A DNA stretch of 64,000 nt from JAFGRU01 sp016934985 (GCA_963665045.2 CAXXJQ010000003.1:310001-374000), one strand, 5' to 3'; shown: positions 38,136 to 47,563, counted from the stretch's first letter. Program-made: numbers and translations. The notes: generated from the letters alone by a model not told the origin.

Positions 38136-39965
38136 CTATTCCACGGTAACGCTTTTGGCCAGATTGCGGGGCTGGTCGACGTCGGTCCCTTTGAGGACGG
38201 CAATGTGGTAGGCGAGCAGTTGCAGGGGGACCACCGTCAATACGGGCATGAACTCGTCGAGGGTCTCGGGCACGACGAGGACGGCGTCGGCGCGTTTGTC
38301 CAACTCTTCATCGGGTTTGTCGGTGAGGGCGATGATCATGCCGCCCCTGGCCTTGACCTCTTCCATGTTGGAGAGGGATTTCTCGAAAATATCGTTGCGG
38401 GTGGCAATCATCATCACCGGCATCTGTTCGTCGATAAGGGCTATGGGGCCGTGTTTCATCTCACCGGCGGGGTAGCCTTCCGCGTGGATGTAGGAGATTT
38501 CCTTGAGCTTCAGGGCGCCTTCCAGGGCGATGGGAAATTGATTGCCCCGGCCGAGATAGAGGAAGTCTGTGGAGTCCTTAAATTTTTTGGCGATTTCCTG
38601 AATCTGCGGATCCAGTTCCAGGGTGCTTTCGATCTTTCTCGGCAGTTTAATCAATTCCTCGGCAAAACGGGCGCAATCCCCGGCAGACAGGTTGCCGCGG
38701 CAGAGGGCCGCATGAAGGGAAAGAAGGTAAAGGGCGATCAACTGGGTGGTAAAGGCCTTGGTCGAAGCGACGCCGATTTCCGGCCCCGCATGGGTGTAGA
38801 TGACGCCGTCGCTTTCACGGGGGATGGTCGAGTCGACGACATTGCAGATAGCCAGGGTTTTGCCCCCCTGACCTTTGGCTTCCCGCAGCGCCGCGAGGGT
38901 GTCGGCGGTTTCGCCGCTCTGGCTGATGAGCAAGGTCAGGGTGCTCTCGTCAATGATCGGGTTGCGGTAGCGGAACTCGCTGGCGATGTCGATTTCAACC
39001 GGGATGCGGCAGATCTTTTCAAAGAAGTATTTGGCCACCATGCCGGCGTGCCAGGAAGTGCCGCAGGCAACAATATAGATCTTATTCAGTGCTTTGAAAA
39101 TTTCTTTCGAGAGCTGCAGGTCTTCGAGATATATGCTGCAGGATTCCTGAATCCGTCCGGTCAGGGTGTCGGTAACGGCGCGGGGCTGCTCAAAGATTTC
39201 CTTGAGCATGAAGTGTTTGTAGCCCCCTTTTTCCGCCATCTGCAGGGTCCAGGTGATGGTCTTTGACTGCTTTTCTATGAGCTGACCGTCCAGAGTGGTA
39301 AAACGCATTCCAGAGGGAGAAAAAACCGCCATTTCGCCGTCTTCCAAAAAGATCATCTCCTTGGTGTAGCGCAGAATGGCGGGAATGTCCGAGGCGACAA
39401 AGTATTCGCCTTCACCCTGGCCGACAACTAAAGGGGAGCCGAGACGGGCGGAGATCATAACGCCAGGTTCGTATTCGCAGATGACGCCGATGGCGTAGGA
39501 ACCGCGGACTTCCTGCAGGGCGAGCCGTACCGCGCTTTCGAGATTCCCGGCCTGTTGATAGTGGCAATGGATGAGGTGAGCAATGATTTCGGTATCGGTT
39601 TCCGAGGAAAATTGGTAACCGCTTTTTTGAAGTTCGTTTTTGAGGTCGAGATAGTTTTCGATAATACCATTATGAACCACGACGATTCCGTCGGAACGGT
39701 GAGGATGGGCGTTGGTCTCCGACGGGCGGCCGTGGGTGGCCCAGCGGGTGTGGCCGATTCCGCAACAGCCTTCGACCGGTTCGGTTCTGAGGATTTTTTC
39801 CAGCTTGGTGAGCTTGCCTTCGGCGCGGCGGATTTCGATTTTTTTCTGGGCGTTGAGGGTGGCAATGCCCGCCGAGTCGTAACCACGGTATTCAAGCCGT
39901 CTCAGCCCGTCGATTATTATGTCAGAAGCGTTCTGGATGCCTGTATAACCAACGATTCCACACAT
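38136..39965 (-). CDS. glmS: Glutamine-fructose-6-phosphate aminotransferase
   Basis: Makes glucosamine 6-phosphate from fructose 6-phosphate and glutamine, the entry to UDP-GlcNAc and the cell wall. The 609 residues start MCGIVGYTG with Cys2 as the glutaminase nucleophile. HTRWATHGRPSETNAHPH is the glutamine-binding loop. Two SIS domains follow (ACGTSWHAGMVAKYF; SQSGETADTLAALREAKGQG; YLGRGNQFPIALEGALKLKE), with the C-terminal PRNLAKSVTVE typical of GlmS. It lies 65 bp downstream of glmU on the same strand, giving a hexosamine operon that ends at a strong terminator. I saw no glmS ribozyme in the leader. Confidence 0.98.
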   Translation of the reverse strand: MCGIVGYTGIQNASDIIIDGLRRLEYRGYDSAGIATLNAQKKIEIRRAEGKLTKLEKILRTEPVEGCCGIGHTRWATHGRPSETNAHPHRSDGIVVVHNGIIENYLDLKNELQKSGYQFSSETDTEIIAHLIHCHYQQAGNLESAVRLALQEVRGSYAIGVICEYEPGVMISARLGSPLVVGQGEGEYFVASDIPAILRYTKEMIFLEDGEMAVFSPSGMRFTTLDGQLIEKQSKTITWTLQMAEKGGYKHFMLKEIFEQPRAVTDTLTGRIQESCSIYLEDLQLSKEIFKALNKIYIVACGTSWHAGMVAKYFFEKICRIPVEIDIASEFRYRNPIIDESTLTLLISQSGETADTLAALREAKGQGGKTLAICNVVDSTIPRESDGVIYTHAGPEIGVASTKAFTTQLIALYLLSLHAALCRGNLSAGDCARFAEELIKLPRKIESTLELDPQIQEIAKKFKDSTDFLYLGRGNQFPIALEGALKLKEISYIHAEGYPAGEMKHGPIALIDEQMPVMMIATRNDIFEKSLSNMEEVKARGGMIIALTDKPDEELDKRADAVLVVPETLDEFMPVLTVVPLQLLAYHIAVLKGTDVDQPRNLAKSVTVE

Positions 39966-40030
39966 ATGAGAGTAACCTTGTTTAATAAGGGTTTAAATAA
40001 ATTAACAAAGAGATGAAGCGGGACGGAAAT

Positions 40031-41416
40031 TCAGTCGGACTTTTTTTTCTTTCGCAGGCGCCAGCCTTCGATGTTCTTCTGTTCCGTGCGGGAGATGGCC
40101 AGGGCATCCGGCGGGACATCCCTGGTAATGGTCGATCCGGCGCCGACGAGGCTGTTTCTGCCGATGACTACGGGGGCCACGAATTGAGTGTCACTGCCGA
40201 CAAAAACGTGATCTTCAATGATGGTTTTGTGTTTGTTGACACCATCGTAGTTGCAGGTGATGGTGCCGCAGCCGATGTTGACATCTTTGCCGATTTCCGT
40301 GTCTCCCAGGTAGGTCAGATGGCTGGCTTTACTGTGCTCGCCGATATCGGCTTTTTTGGTTTCGACAAAATTGCCGATTTTATTGTCGCCGCGGAGTATG
40401 GTTCCCGGCCGGAGGTGGGCCATGGGGCCAACTTGGGAATTTTTTCCGACCTCTGAATCAGTCAGAACCGAGCCCGCTTTTATATGCACTTTATCGGCAA
40501 TATGGCAGCCGCAAATGATGCTGCCTGCCTCAATGATACAGTCACAGCCGATGCGGGTTGCGCCGCTGATGACGGCTCCGGGATATATCAGGGTGTCTTC
40601 GCCGACTTCAACATCGGCATCGATATAGGTGGCACTTGGGTCAACCAGGGATACGCCGTTGCGCATCAATTTTTCATTAATACGCCGTCTCAAAACAGCT
40701 TCGGCCTGGGCCAGGTGGACACGGTCATTGATGCCCTGAACTTCCTCAGGATGATCTGTTGCCAGGGCGGAAACTTTCAGGCCTTTTTCGCGAGCCAGCT
40801 CTATGGTGTCGGTCAGGTAGTATTCACCCTGCGAGTTGTTATTGCCCAGTTGACCAAGAAGCTCGAAAATCAGAGGAGCTTCAAATAGATAGATTCCTGT
40901 GTTAATCTCGGTTATAGTTTTTTCTTCGGATGAAGCATCTTTGTCTTCAACGATGCGGATTACATCTTCGCCCTGGCGGATAATCCTGCCGTAGCCCTTG
41001 GGGTCCGGGAGATTGACGGTCAGAAGGGTCATGGCCGCCTTCTGGGAGAAGTGCTGGTCGCACAGACGTTCAAGGGTGTCGGCGCAAAGCAGCGGGACAT
41101 CCCCGCATAGGAGCAGCAGGCTGCCTTTAAAGTCGCGCAACAGGTTTTCGGCGCAGAGAAGAGCGTGACCGGTCCCCAGCTGCTCGGCCTGCAGGGTGAA
41201 CTGGACGTTTGCCTCGGCAAACGTGTCGCGGACGTTTTCAGGATCGTGCCCGATAACCAGCGCCACCGGGTCTGCTCCCAGTTCCCTGGCCAGTTGGATG
41301 GGATAGGCCCCCATGGGTACTCCGGCCAGTGGGTGGAGGAATTTCGAACGTTTGGATTTCATGCGGGTGCCGCGGCCGGCGGCGAGGATTACTGCTGCTA
41401 ATTTTTTATTTTTCAT
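40031..41416 (-). CDS. glmU: Bifunctional GlmU (GlcN-1-P acetyltransferase / UDP-GlcNAc pyrophosphorylase)
   Basis: Catalyses the last two steps to UDP-GlcNAc. The 461 residues start at the ATG at 41416 (AAGGAC upstream). The N-terminal uridylyltransferase has AAVILAAGRGTRMKSKRSK and LLLLCGDVPLL. From about residue 250 a left-handed beta-helix of hexapeptide repeats (VEVGEDTLIYPGAVISGATR; GNFVETKKADIGEHSKASHL) forms the acetyltransferase, including the catalytic His region SKASHLTYLGDTEIG. The C-terminus is basic (RLRKKKKSD). It is first in the glmU-glmS unit. A MITE-like repeat lies only 18 bp upstream of the start and must contain or displace its promoter. Confidence 0.98.
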   Translation of the reverse strand: MKNKKLAAVILAAGRGTRMKSKRSKFLHPLAGVPMGAYPIQLARELGADPVALVIGHDPENVRDTFAEANVQFTLQAEQLGTGHALLCAENLLRDFKGSLLLLCGDVPLLCADTLERLCDQHFSQKAAMTLLTVNLPDPKGYGRIIRQGEDVIRIVEDKDASSEEKTITEINTGIYLFEAPLIFELLGQLGNNNSQGEYYLTDTIELAREKGLKVSALATDHPEEVQGINDRVHLAQAEAVLRRRINEKLMRNGVSLVDPSATYIDADVEVGEDTLIYPGAVISGATRIGCDCIIEAGSIICGCHIADKVHIKAGSVLTDSEVGKNSQVGPMAHLRPGTILRGDNKIGNFVETKKADIGEHSKASHLTYLGDTEIGKDVNIGCGTITCNYDGVNKHKTIIEDHVFVGSDTQFVAPVVIGRNSLVGAGSTITRDVPPDALAISRTEQKNIEGWRLRKKKKSD

Positions 41417-41433
41417 TGTCGGTCCTTGTGTTA

Positions 41434-41599
41434 AACCTGCATCCGTGAGTTTGACCGGGCAATAGCGCAAATCATTGACCTGCCTAAAGTATTCAAAAAA
41501 TCACCGACGAACCCTAGGGTGCGCCTTAAGATTTTTGAAACACTTGTTCAGGCCAAGCACTTACACTCTTTTACCGCCCCCAACCCACGGACCCAGGTT
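41434..41599 (-). repeat. MITE-like interspersed repeat, copy R3 (full length)
   Basis: 166 bp with imperfect terminal inverted repeats: AACCTGCATCCGTGAGTTTG at one end and the complement of AACCTGGGTCCGTGGGTTGG at the other. Reversed, it aligns over its length with R4 (44303-44466), for example GGCCTGAACAAGTGTTTCAA followed by AAATCTTAAGGC in both. No coding capacity. Confidence 0.8.
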
Positions 41600-41690
41600 A
41601 CTAACCGCGAAATTTTCATAGCATGTTTTTGCATTTTCCGTCAAGGTCAATGGGCTTAATGCTTTTATCGGGTTAAAGGGGTATCTTTTT

Positions 41691-42257
41691 ATGACACAAC
41701 AGACTGATAAGATCATTATTAACAAAGCTTTGGCTGATATTGAGGCCAAGCTCAGGGAACTTGAAATTCTATATGAAAAATACTTTCTGAAAATCGAGAA
41801 GCGGGAGCCGCTCAGGGAACGTGAAGACCTGGCGCGGCGCCTTCGTCAGTTTGTCAACCGCAGGATTTTACAAACTGATTTGAACTTCAGATATCAGACA
41901 CTGTCAGGCAGGTTTTATTCTTACGCCCAGTATTGGGATCGTATCGTCCGGATGATCGATGAAGGAAAATATACCCGGGGTCAGCCCGGCGGAGTTCCGG
42001 CTGGTGGAAAACCCAGCGCTCCTGCACCTTCAGCGGACGATGTTCAAGTCGATACCCTGTATAAGGATTATCTTCGTGTCAGCGAAGCCTGCCAGTCCGG
42101 CGGCAAGGTTCCCGACCGTGCGCAAATCGCTGCTTTCCTGACTCATCAGAAAGAAAAGGTTGCCCAGAAACTGGGTTCTTCCAATGTGAACCTGTCTGTT
42201 GAGGTGGTGGCTGAAGACGGCAAGCCCAAAATCAAAGTCAGGGTTAAAAAAGGCTAG
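41691..42257 (+). CDS. Deltaproteobacterial MXAN_5187-C-like protein
   Basis: A 188-residue cytosolic protein. Residues 1-90 are a charged helical region (LADIEAKLRELEILYEKYFL; EREDLARRLRQFVNRRILQT; FRYQTLSGRFYSYAQYWDRI) that I associate with the MXAN_5187 C-terminal domain of myxobacteria and Geobacter relatives. A Pro/Gly/Ala linker (about 95-112) leads to a helical and basic C-terminal part (LYKDYLRVSEACQSGGKVPD; KPKIKVRVKKG). No catalytic motif is visible and function is unknown. It is divergent from glmU across repeat R3, and the gap of 390 bp to hflX argues against an operon. Confidence 0.7.
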   Translation: MTQQTDKIIINKALADIEAKLRELEILYEKYFLKIEKREPLREREDLARRLRQFVNRRILQTDLNFRYQTLSGRFYSYAQYWDRIVRMIDEGKYTRGQPGGVPAGGKPSAPAPSADDVQVDTLYKDYLRVSEACQSGGKVPDRAQIAAFLTHQKEKVAQKLGSSNVNLSVEVVAEDGKPKIKVRVKKG

Positions 42258-42647
42258 TCCGCAACAAAGGTGTCTGAGGGGTTTCTGCTACACTGTGTTG
42301 TAAAAGAACAAAGCAGGACTCTTTGTAAGGGTAACATGTTTGTTCCCGATGCGGTGAAAGCTTGAGCCCTTTTATTTGCCGGACCGTTTGTCGGCTGAGG
42401 CGATTCGGGTGAGGATTTGCAAGGATTGTTCCTGGAAAGGGTGGCTTCCGGCGGCCCGCTTCAAAAAAATAATAAGTCGGCAAAAGGGTTTTGCAGCCCA
42501 TCTTTCAAGTTGTGGTTCTGGACAAAACGTTTTCTTTGCGTTATATCCTCGAAAACAGGATCCTCGCGCCGTTCCCTGCCTTTTGCAGGGTATGCGGCCC
42601 TGCATTTTATTGATGAAAAACCATATCATGGGTTGGAGCCCTGAATC
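42258..42647. other. 390-bp region upstream of hflX
   Basis: I see no convincing gene. Short frames here read poorly and lack ribosome binding sites. I looked for 6S, SRP, tmRNA and RNase P core motifs and recognised none. It presumably holds the hflX promoter. Confidence 0.4.
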
Positions 42648-44288
42648 GTGCTCTACGGAAACCTTTCCGGTCTAAAGGCCAGCCGGCTCAAATCGCTGGA
42701 AAAAATCTATCGTCGGCGGATACCGGCCAACCGTATTATTACCTCGGAGCTGGCCCGCTATCTGAGCCAGCTCTCTTTCGAGATCAGTCGCCAGATCGGC
42801 ATTCTCATAAGCCGCGACGGCTCGATCAAGTATGTCATTGTCGGGGACGACAGGGAAATCATGATCCCCGACCTTAGCCATTATCCCGTTGGCCGCGGTG
42901 GCCTCAAGGGCCTTCGTTGTATTCACACCCACCTCGACAGTTCGCCTCTCTCAAGGGATGATGTCACCGACCTTTCTCTGCTGCGCCTCGACATGATGAT
43001 GGTTATCTGCGTTGCCGGGAACGGTTTGCCCGGAGAGGTTCATTATGCCTACCTCCTCCCCCCTAATCCTGAGAAGAAGAGTGTTGAAAACGTTTCTCTG
43101 CCTGACATTCATCATTTAGAGCTTGATGCCCGCCTGTTCCTGCGCTCTCTGGAAGAGGAGATCTCCCGTAAGGTCGCCGATCTTACGGATGTATCGGGAG
43201 CGGGAGAACGGGCTATTCTGGTTTCAGCCTCTTCCAGAAGCCGCCATGAAATTGAGGATTCCCTGGCCGAGTTGGAAGAGTTGGCGCGCACGGCCGGGGT
43301 TCATGTCGTCGCCAGGGAGGTGCAGAGGACTTCCCGTCCCAACCCCAAATATCTGATTGGGGAAGGGAAACTCAAGGAGGTGGTGATCAACGCTTTGGAG
43401 AAGGGCGCTGACCTGTTGATTTTCGATCAGGATTTGACGGCCGCCCAGATCCGTTCAATCTCCGCTCTCACGGAAATCAGGGTTATCGATCGCACCCAGG
43501 TCATTCTCGACATATTTGCCAAGAGAGCCCATACCCTGGATGGCAAGGTGCAGGTGGAACTGGCACAGTTGAAATACATCCTGCCTCGCCTGACCGGCAA
43601 GGGAACAGCTATGTCACGGCTTATGGGTGGGATTGGGGGGCGTGGTCCCGGGGAGACAAAGCTGGAAATCGACCGACGGCGCATCCGGGATAGAATCTCA
43701 CGGCTCGAAAAACAGCTCAAAGGGCTTTCGCAGAGCCGGGTACAGCGCCGCAGTCTCAGGGCAAATGCAGGCATTCCCATCGTGTCTATTGTCGGCTATA
43801 CGAATGCTGGCAAATCGACCCTCCTGAATATTCTCACCCGTAGTGAAACCTTCACCGAAGATCTGTTGTTTGCCACCCTCGATACCGCGACCCGGCGCTT
43901 GCGTTTTCCCCGGGAGCGGGAAATCATTATCACCGATACCGTAGGGTTTATCCGCGACCTTCCGGAAAGCTTGTTGGGAGCCTTTAAGGCAACCCTTGAG
44001 GAACTGGAAGATGCGGATCTTCTGGTTCACCTGGTCGATTTGTCTCATCCGTGCTTCGAGGCCCAGATAAAGGCGGTGGAGAAAATCTTGCATGAACTCG
44101 GCTTGGCCCAAAAGGCCAGACTTCTGGTTTTCAACAAGACCGACCGAGTTCCAATCGAAGAGGTTGGCCCTTTGTGCCGCAGATTCGGGGCAGTCCCAAT
44201 CTGTGCCAGGAAACGCGAAACTCTCCTCCCTTTTCTGGCTGAGTTGGAATCCCGCTTCTGGCCTGAAAAAGGTATCAATGAATCATAA
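42648..44288 (+). CDS. hflX: GTPase HflX
   Basis: Ribosome-associated GTPase that splits or rescues stalled 70S ribosomes under stress. The 546 residues start at the GTG at 42648, 9 nt after GGAG. The N-terminal nucleotide-binding extension has YVIVGDDREIMIPDLSHYPV. The HflX signature follows (NPKYLIGEGKLKEVV; LLIFDQDLTAAQIRS; GRGPGETKLEIDRRRI). The G domain has P-loop GYTNAGKST, DTVGFIRDLP and NKTD. This N-extended form is common outside enterobacteria. The gene is flanked by repeat R4 downstream. Confidence 0.96.
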   Translation: MLYGNLSGLKASRLKSLEKIYRRRIPANRIITSELARYLSQLSFEISRQIGILISRDGSIKYVIVGDDREIMIPDLSHYPVGRGGLKGLRCIHTHLDSSPLSRDDVTDLSLLRLDMMMVICVAGNGLPGEVHYAYLLPPNPEKKSVENVSLPDIHHLELDARLFLRSLEEEISRKVADLTDVSGAGERAILVSASSRSRHEIEDSLAELEELARTAGVHVVAREVQRTSRPNPKYLIGEGKLKEVVINALEKGADLLIFDQDLTAAQIRSISALTEIRVIDRTQVILDIFAKRAHTLDGKVQVELAQLKYILPRLTGKGTAMSRLMGGIGGRGPGETKLEIDRRRIRDRISRLEKQLKGLSQSRVQRRSLRANAGIPIVSIVGYTNAGKSTLLNILTRSETFTEDLLFATLDTATRRLRFPREREIIITDTVGFIRDLPESLLGAFKATLEELEDADLLVHLVDLSHPCFEAQIKAVEKILHELGLAQKARLLVFNKTDRVPIEEVGPLCRRFGAVPICARKRETLLPFLAELESRFWPEKGINES

Positions 44289-44302
44289 CCCGTATGTGTT
44301 GT

Positions 44303-44466
44303 AACCTGCATCCATGGGTTGGGGGCGGAAAAAGCCTGTAAGTGGTTGGCCTGAACAAGTGTTTCAAAAATCTTAAGGCACACCCGTAGGTTCGGCGCTG
44401 GTTTCTGAAATGTGTAGCCAGGTTAAAAACTTGTGCTGTTTCCCGGCCGTAGCTTACGGATTCTGG
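44303..44466 (+). repeat. MITE-like interspersed repeat, copy R4 (full length)
   Basis: 164 bp beginning AACCTGCATCCATGGGTTGG and ending near CGTAGCTTACGGATTCTGGT. It is homologous to the reverse strand of R3, so the two form inverted copies about 2.7 kb apart around the MXAN_5187-C-like gene and hflX. It ends 9 bp before the ribosome binding site of the lytic transglycosylase. Confidence 0.8.
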
Positions 44467-44489
44467 TATCAGTAAGGAGGCATCTGGTT

Positions 44490-46580
44490 TTGCGACAATT
44501 TGTATGTTTTTGGTTGCTTTTGATTTTGACCGCCTGCCAGTCAGGCAACGTTAAGAATTGGTCTTCCCTAATCAAAGGTGATTCGAATGCCGGTGATACG
44601 GAGGCCGTATCCGAAGTGGCTTCGGACGAGCTTACCCCCCCAACGGTGGTCAGCAGTATGGCCCCTGCCGAGGCTCCGGATGCCGAGGAACTGGTGGCTT
44701 TTGAAGAGGACGAATATGAGGAGGACGAGGCTGCCGTTGTTGTTGATGAAATTCCGGCTTATCGGGTCAAGTTTGAGTTGCCGGTTGCCGATCATCCTAG
44801 CGTTGAACATTTTGTCAAAGGGTTCAGCGGCCCCGGCGCCAGAGGGTTCCAGAGGCGTCTGGAGCGTTCAGGTCGCTATGTCCCTGTGATGAAAAAGATA
44901 TTTTCCGAAGAGGGTCTCCCCGAGGATCTGGTTTATCTGGCCCTAATCGAATCTGGTTTTGTCGAACATGCCTACAGTTGGGCAAGGGCGGCCGGTCCCT
45001 GGCAGTTTATTGAAGGAACGGGTCGTATTTATGGCCTGGACAATGATTGGTGGCACGATGAGAGAAGGGACCCGGTTAAATCGACTCGTGCCGCAGCTCT
45101 CCACCTGAAAAGACTCTATGACCGGTTTGGTGATTGGTATCTGGCGGTGGCCGCCTACAACGCCGGAGCGGGGACAGTCCAACGTGCCATACGAAAAACC
45201 GGTTCGAGAGACTTCTTTGAGCTTTCTCGGCAGAAATATCTCCGGGCCGAGACCCGGAACTACCTGCCCAAATTTCTCGCCACCCTGAAAATTGTCCGTG
45301 AACCTGAGAAATTTGGTTTTCAGAACCTCAATTATCATGCCCCACTGGTTTTTGACACGGTCAGCGTTCCCACCTCTACGGATCTTGAGGTCATCGCCCG
45401 ATTGTGCGATACGAATTATAAAAAAATCAAACATTTAAATCCCGAGCTCAAGCGCTGGTGTACCCCGCCGGGAGAAAAAAACTATCAAGTCAAAATACCG
45501 GCTGGTTTTCAGGAGGCATTTGAGAAGAATTACGCTGAACTTCCCGCAAGTGAAAGAGCCCGCTTCAAGCGGCACCAGCTTCAGTCTGGAGACACCCTTG
45601 GCGCACTCGCCAAGCGTTATGGCATTCGGGTGAGGGACATCGTGGCCTTGAACAGTATCAAAAATCCACGCACGTTGCAGATCGGTGACAATCTGATTCT
45701 GCCGTTGCAGGAGGGCTACAACCGGCTACCCCTGGATGAGCTGAAAGATGATTATAAACGTTCCAGAAGGAAAACCTACAGGGTGCGAACGGGTGATTCC
45801 TTGTGGGAGATCGCTCGTAAGTTCGATGTTTCCGAGAAAGATCTCAGGGTTTGGAATACCCTCGGCTGGAGTAATACCATTCGGCCGGGGCAATTGCTGG
45901 TTGTTTCCAAAAAAGGTGCTGTTCCCCGCAGGAGCCACGCTCCCAAAGGGCGTTACCAGGTTCAGTATACGGTTGTAACGGGCGACAATCTCTGGGATAT
46001 CGCTAGGGAGTTCGGGGTTGGTAGCCAGGATATCCAGGCATGGAATAACCTTGCAAGGGGTCATGTCTTGCGTCCCGGAGATAAACTGACTCTTCATATC
46101 GACGAAATTCCCCGAGGGGAAAAACTGGTTCTTGTTTCAACCGCTAAATCTGCAGCTGAACCTGCCAAGTATGACGGGCCGCGAAAAAAAGTTTATTATC
46201 AGGTTCGTTCCGGAGACAACCTGTGGGATATCAGCCGCAAGTTTGGGGTCACGACCCGAGAAATCCAGAGCTGGAACGGTTTTCCCTCCCGACACACCCT
46301 CCGTCCCGGTGACCAGCTGAAGCTGCAGGTTCCGGAAGACCTTCAATCGCCTCTGTGGTCAACAGTTGCCGAAATGAAAAGCGCATCCCAGCCCGAGCCT
46401 GTCGGGTCGCTTCAGAAGATTGTTTATCTGGTGCGCAGTGGTGACACCCTGTGGGGCATCAGTCGTCAATTCAACGTGGCTACCCGGGAGATTCTTCATT
46501 GGAACAATCTTTCCGCGACGCATGTACTTCAGCCGGGGGATAAACTGACTTTACATGTGGTTGCAGACGAAAAAGGCTGA
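44490..46580 (+). CDS. LysM lytic transglycosylase lipoprotein (MltD-like)
   Basis: A 696-residue murein lytic transglycosylase. I place the start at the TTG at 44490, 9 nt after AAGGAGG. It gives a short signal with lipobox ILTAC (LRQFVCFWLLLILTACQSG), so it is probably an outer-membrane lipoprotein. An acidic linker (residues 40-75) precedes the SLT domain, with the catalytic Glu in LALIESGFVEHAYS and the motifs GPWQFIEGTGRIYGL and VAAYNAGAGTV. Five LysM peptidoglycan-binding repeats follow, each with a (S/T)GDxLWxIA-like core: HQLQSGDTLGALAKRYGI, YRVRTGDSLWEIARKF, YTVVTGDNLWDIAREF, YQVRSGDNLWDISRKF and YLVRSGDTLWGISRQF. Typical MltD has two or three. Confidence 0.92.
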   Translation: MRQFVCFWLLLILTACQSGNVKNWSSLIKGDSNAGDTEAVSEVASDELTPPTVVSSMAPAEAPDAEELVAFEEDEYEEDEAAVVVDEIPAYRVKFELPVADHPSVEHFVKGFSGPGARGFQRRLERSGRYVPVMKKIFSEEGLPEDLVYLALIESGFVEHAYSWARAAGPWQFIEGTGRIYGLDNDWWHDERRDPVKSTRAAALHLKRLYDRFGDWYLAVAAYNAGAGTVQRAIRKTGSRDFFELSRQKYLRAETRNYLPKFLATLKIVREPEKFGFQNLNYHAPLVFDTVSVPTSTDLEVIARLCDTNYKKIKHLNPELKRWCTPPGEKNYQVKIPAGFQEAFEKNYAELPASERARFKRHQLQSGDTLGALAKRYGIRVRDIVALNSIKNPRTLQIGDNLILPLQEGYNRLPLDELKDDYKRSRRKTYRVRTGDSLWEIARKFDVSEKDLRVWNTLGWSNTIRPGQLLVVSKKGAVPRRSHAPKGRYQVQYTVVTGDNLWDIAREFGVGSQDIQAWNNLARGHVLRPGDKLTLHIDEIPRGEKLVLVSTAKSAAEPAKYDGPRKKVYYQVRSGDNLWDISRKFGVTTREIQSWNGFPSRHTLRPGDQLKLQVPEDLQSPLWSTVAEMKSASQPEPVGSLQKIVYLVRSGDTLWGISRQFNVATREILHWNNLSATHVLQPGDKLTLHVVADEKG

Positions 46581-46609
46581 ATTCTCATCTGCCCCTTCGT
46601 ATCTTGCTG

Positions 46610-46656
46610 AAAGAAACCTCCCGGGCTTTGTTTGAAAAGAGAGGTTTCTTTGTGAT
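46610..46656 (+). terminator. Terminator of the lytic transglycosylase
   Basis: AAAGAAACCTC (46610-46620) pairs exactly with GAGGTTTCTTT (46641-46651). The loop is 20 nt and the distal side is T-rich. Confidence 0.7.
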
Positions 46657-46789
46657 TGCAAGGCCGTTTCGAGATGTTGCACCATCTTTTCTGTAAACAT
46701 TAATTTTTTGCCTTCCGATATTTTTTGACTTTTGTTGGGGGGGTTGTTAAAATTTCGCCAAATCAATCCTGCCTTGAAAGGGTCTCTTA

Positions 46790-47515
46790 ATGTATAACTT
46801 GCTAATATCATTTGCTTTTGGTGGAACAGTCTGTGCTTTGCTTTATTTTGGGGCTGGAATTGAGATCGGTTTTGCGGTTCTTGCCATGGCGGTCGTTTAT
46901 GTGGCTGCTTTTTTCGTTTTAAGCCGCATTTTTATGAAGAAGTTGACCGCCCTTATGCAGGTGGCCGAACGTGACATGCAGGCGGGTAGGATAGACAAGG
47001 CGATAAAAGTTCTGCAGAGCGGCTATCAATACTCCAAGTGGCAGTTGTACGTCAAACCTCAGCTTAATGCTCAGATCGGTATGGTGTATTACCTGAAACG
47101 CGATTTTCGCAAAGCCTTTGATTATCTGCAAAACGGTTTGAACCGCAACTGGGCCTCAATGGGCATGCTGGGCATCTGCTACATGAAACGGAACAAGCCC
47201 AAAGAGATGAAAAAGACCTTTGAAAAAGCTATTCGTGTTACCAAGAAAGAGCCCCTTCTTTATAATCTTTATGCGTTCTGTCTGGAAAAAATCGGCGAAA
47301 AGGACAGAGCCGTGGATGTCATGGAGAAAGGGATCAAAAAGACCGCTGAAGATGAGCGTCTGGTAGCCAATCTCGCCGCCTTGAAAGAAGGCCGGAAAAT
47401 GAAGATGCTGGCTTATGGCGATCTTTGGCACCAGTTTCACCTGGAAAAACCGGGCACTCTGATCAAGCAGCAGACCAAGGCTGTTCAGGGTCGACGAAAG
47501 ATTGTAAAACGTTAA
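46790..47515 (+). CDS. Membrane-anchored TPR protein
   Basis: A 241-residue protein with two N-terminal membrane segments (about 1-22 and 25-48). TPR-like helical repeats follow (IDKAIKVLQSGYQYSKWQLY; IGMVYYLKRDFRKAFDYLQN; LYNLYAFCLEKIGEKDRAVD), with a basic tail (VQGRRKIVKR). It probably scaffolds proteins at the cytoplasmic face of the membrane. The family is not named. The ribosome binding site is a weak AAAGGG, and AAAATT in the upstream AT-rich stretch may be a -10. The Smr gene follows 48 bp downstream on the same strand. Confidence 0.7.
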   Translation: MYNLLISFAFGGTVCALLYFGAGIEIGFAVLAMAVVYVAAFFVLSRIFMKKLTALMQVAERDMQAGRIDKAIKVLQSGYQYSKWQLYVKPQLNAQIGMVYYLKRDFRKAFDYLQNGLNRNWASMGMLGICYMKRNKPKEMKKTFEKAIRVTKKEPLLYNLYAFCLEKIGEKDRAVDVMEKGIKKTAEDERLVANLAALKEGRKMKMLAYGDLWHQFHLEKPGTLIKQQTKAVQGRRKIVKR

Positions 47516-47563
47516 CAGATGGCTTGACAGCTTTGCTTATGGGCAATTTCGGGAACCCTTGGT

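Noticed and set aside
37947..39266. Plus-strand open frame of 439 codons opposite glmS
   Set aside because: It is the antisense shadow of glmS, whose conserved motifs are unmistakable; the shadow translation resembles no protein and has no ribosome binding site.
39966..40030. glmS ribozyme in the glmU-glmS gap
   Set aside because: The 65-bp gap is too short and lacks the ribozyme core.
42258..42647. Structured RNA gene (6S, RNase P or SRP) upstream of hflX
   Set aside because: No conserved core motif of any of these RNAs could be recognised; length alone is not evidence.
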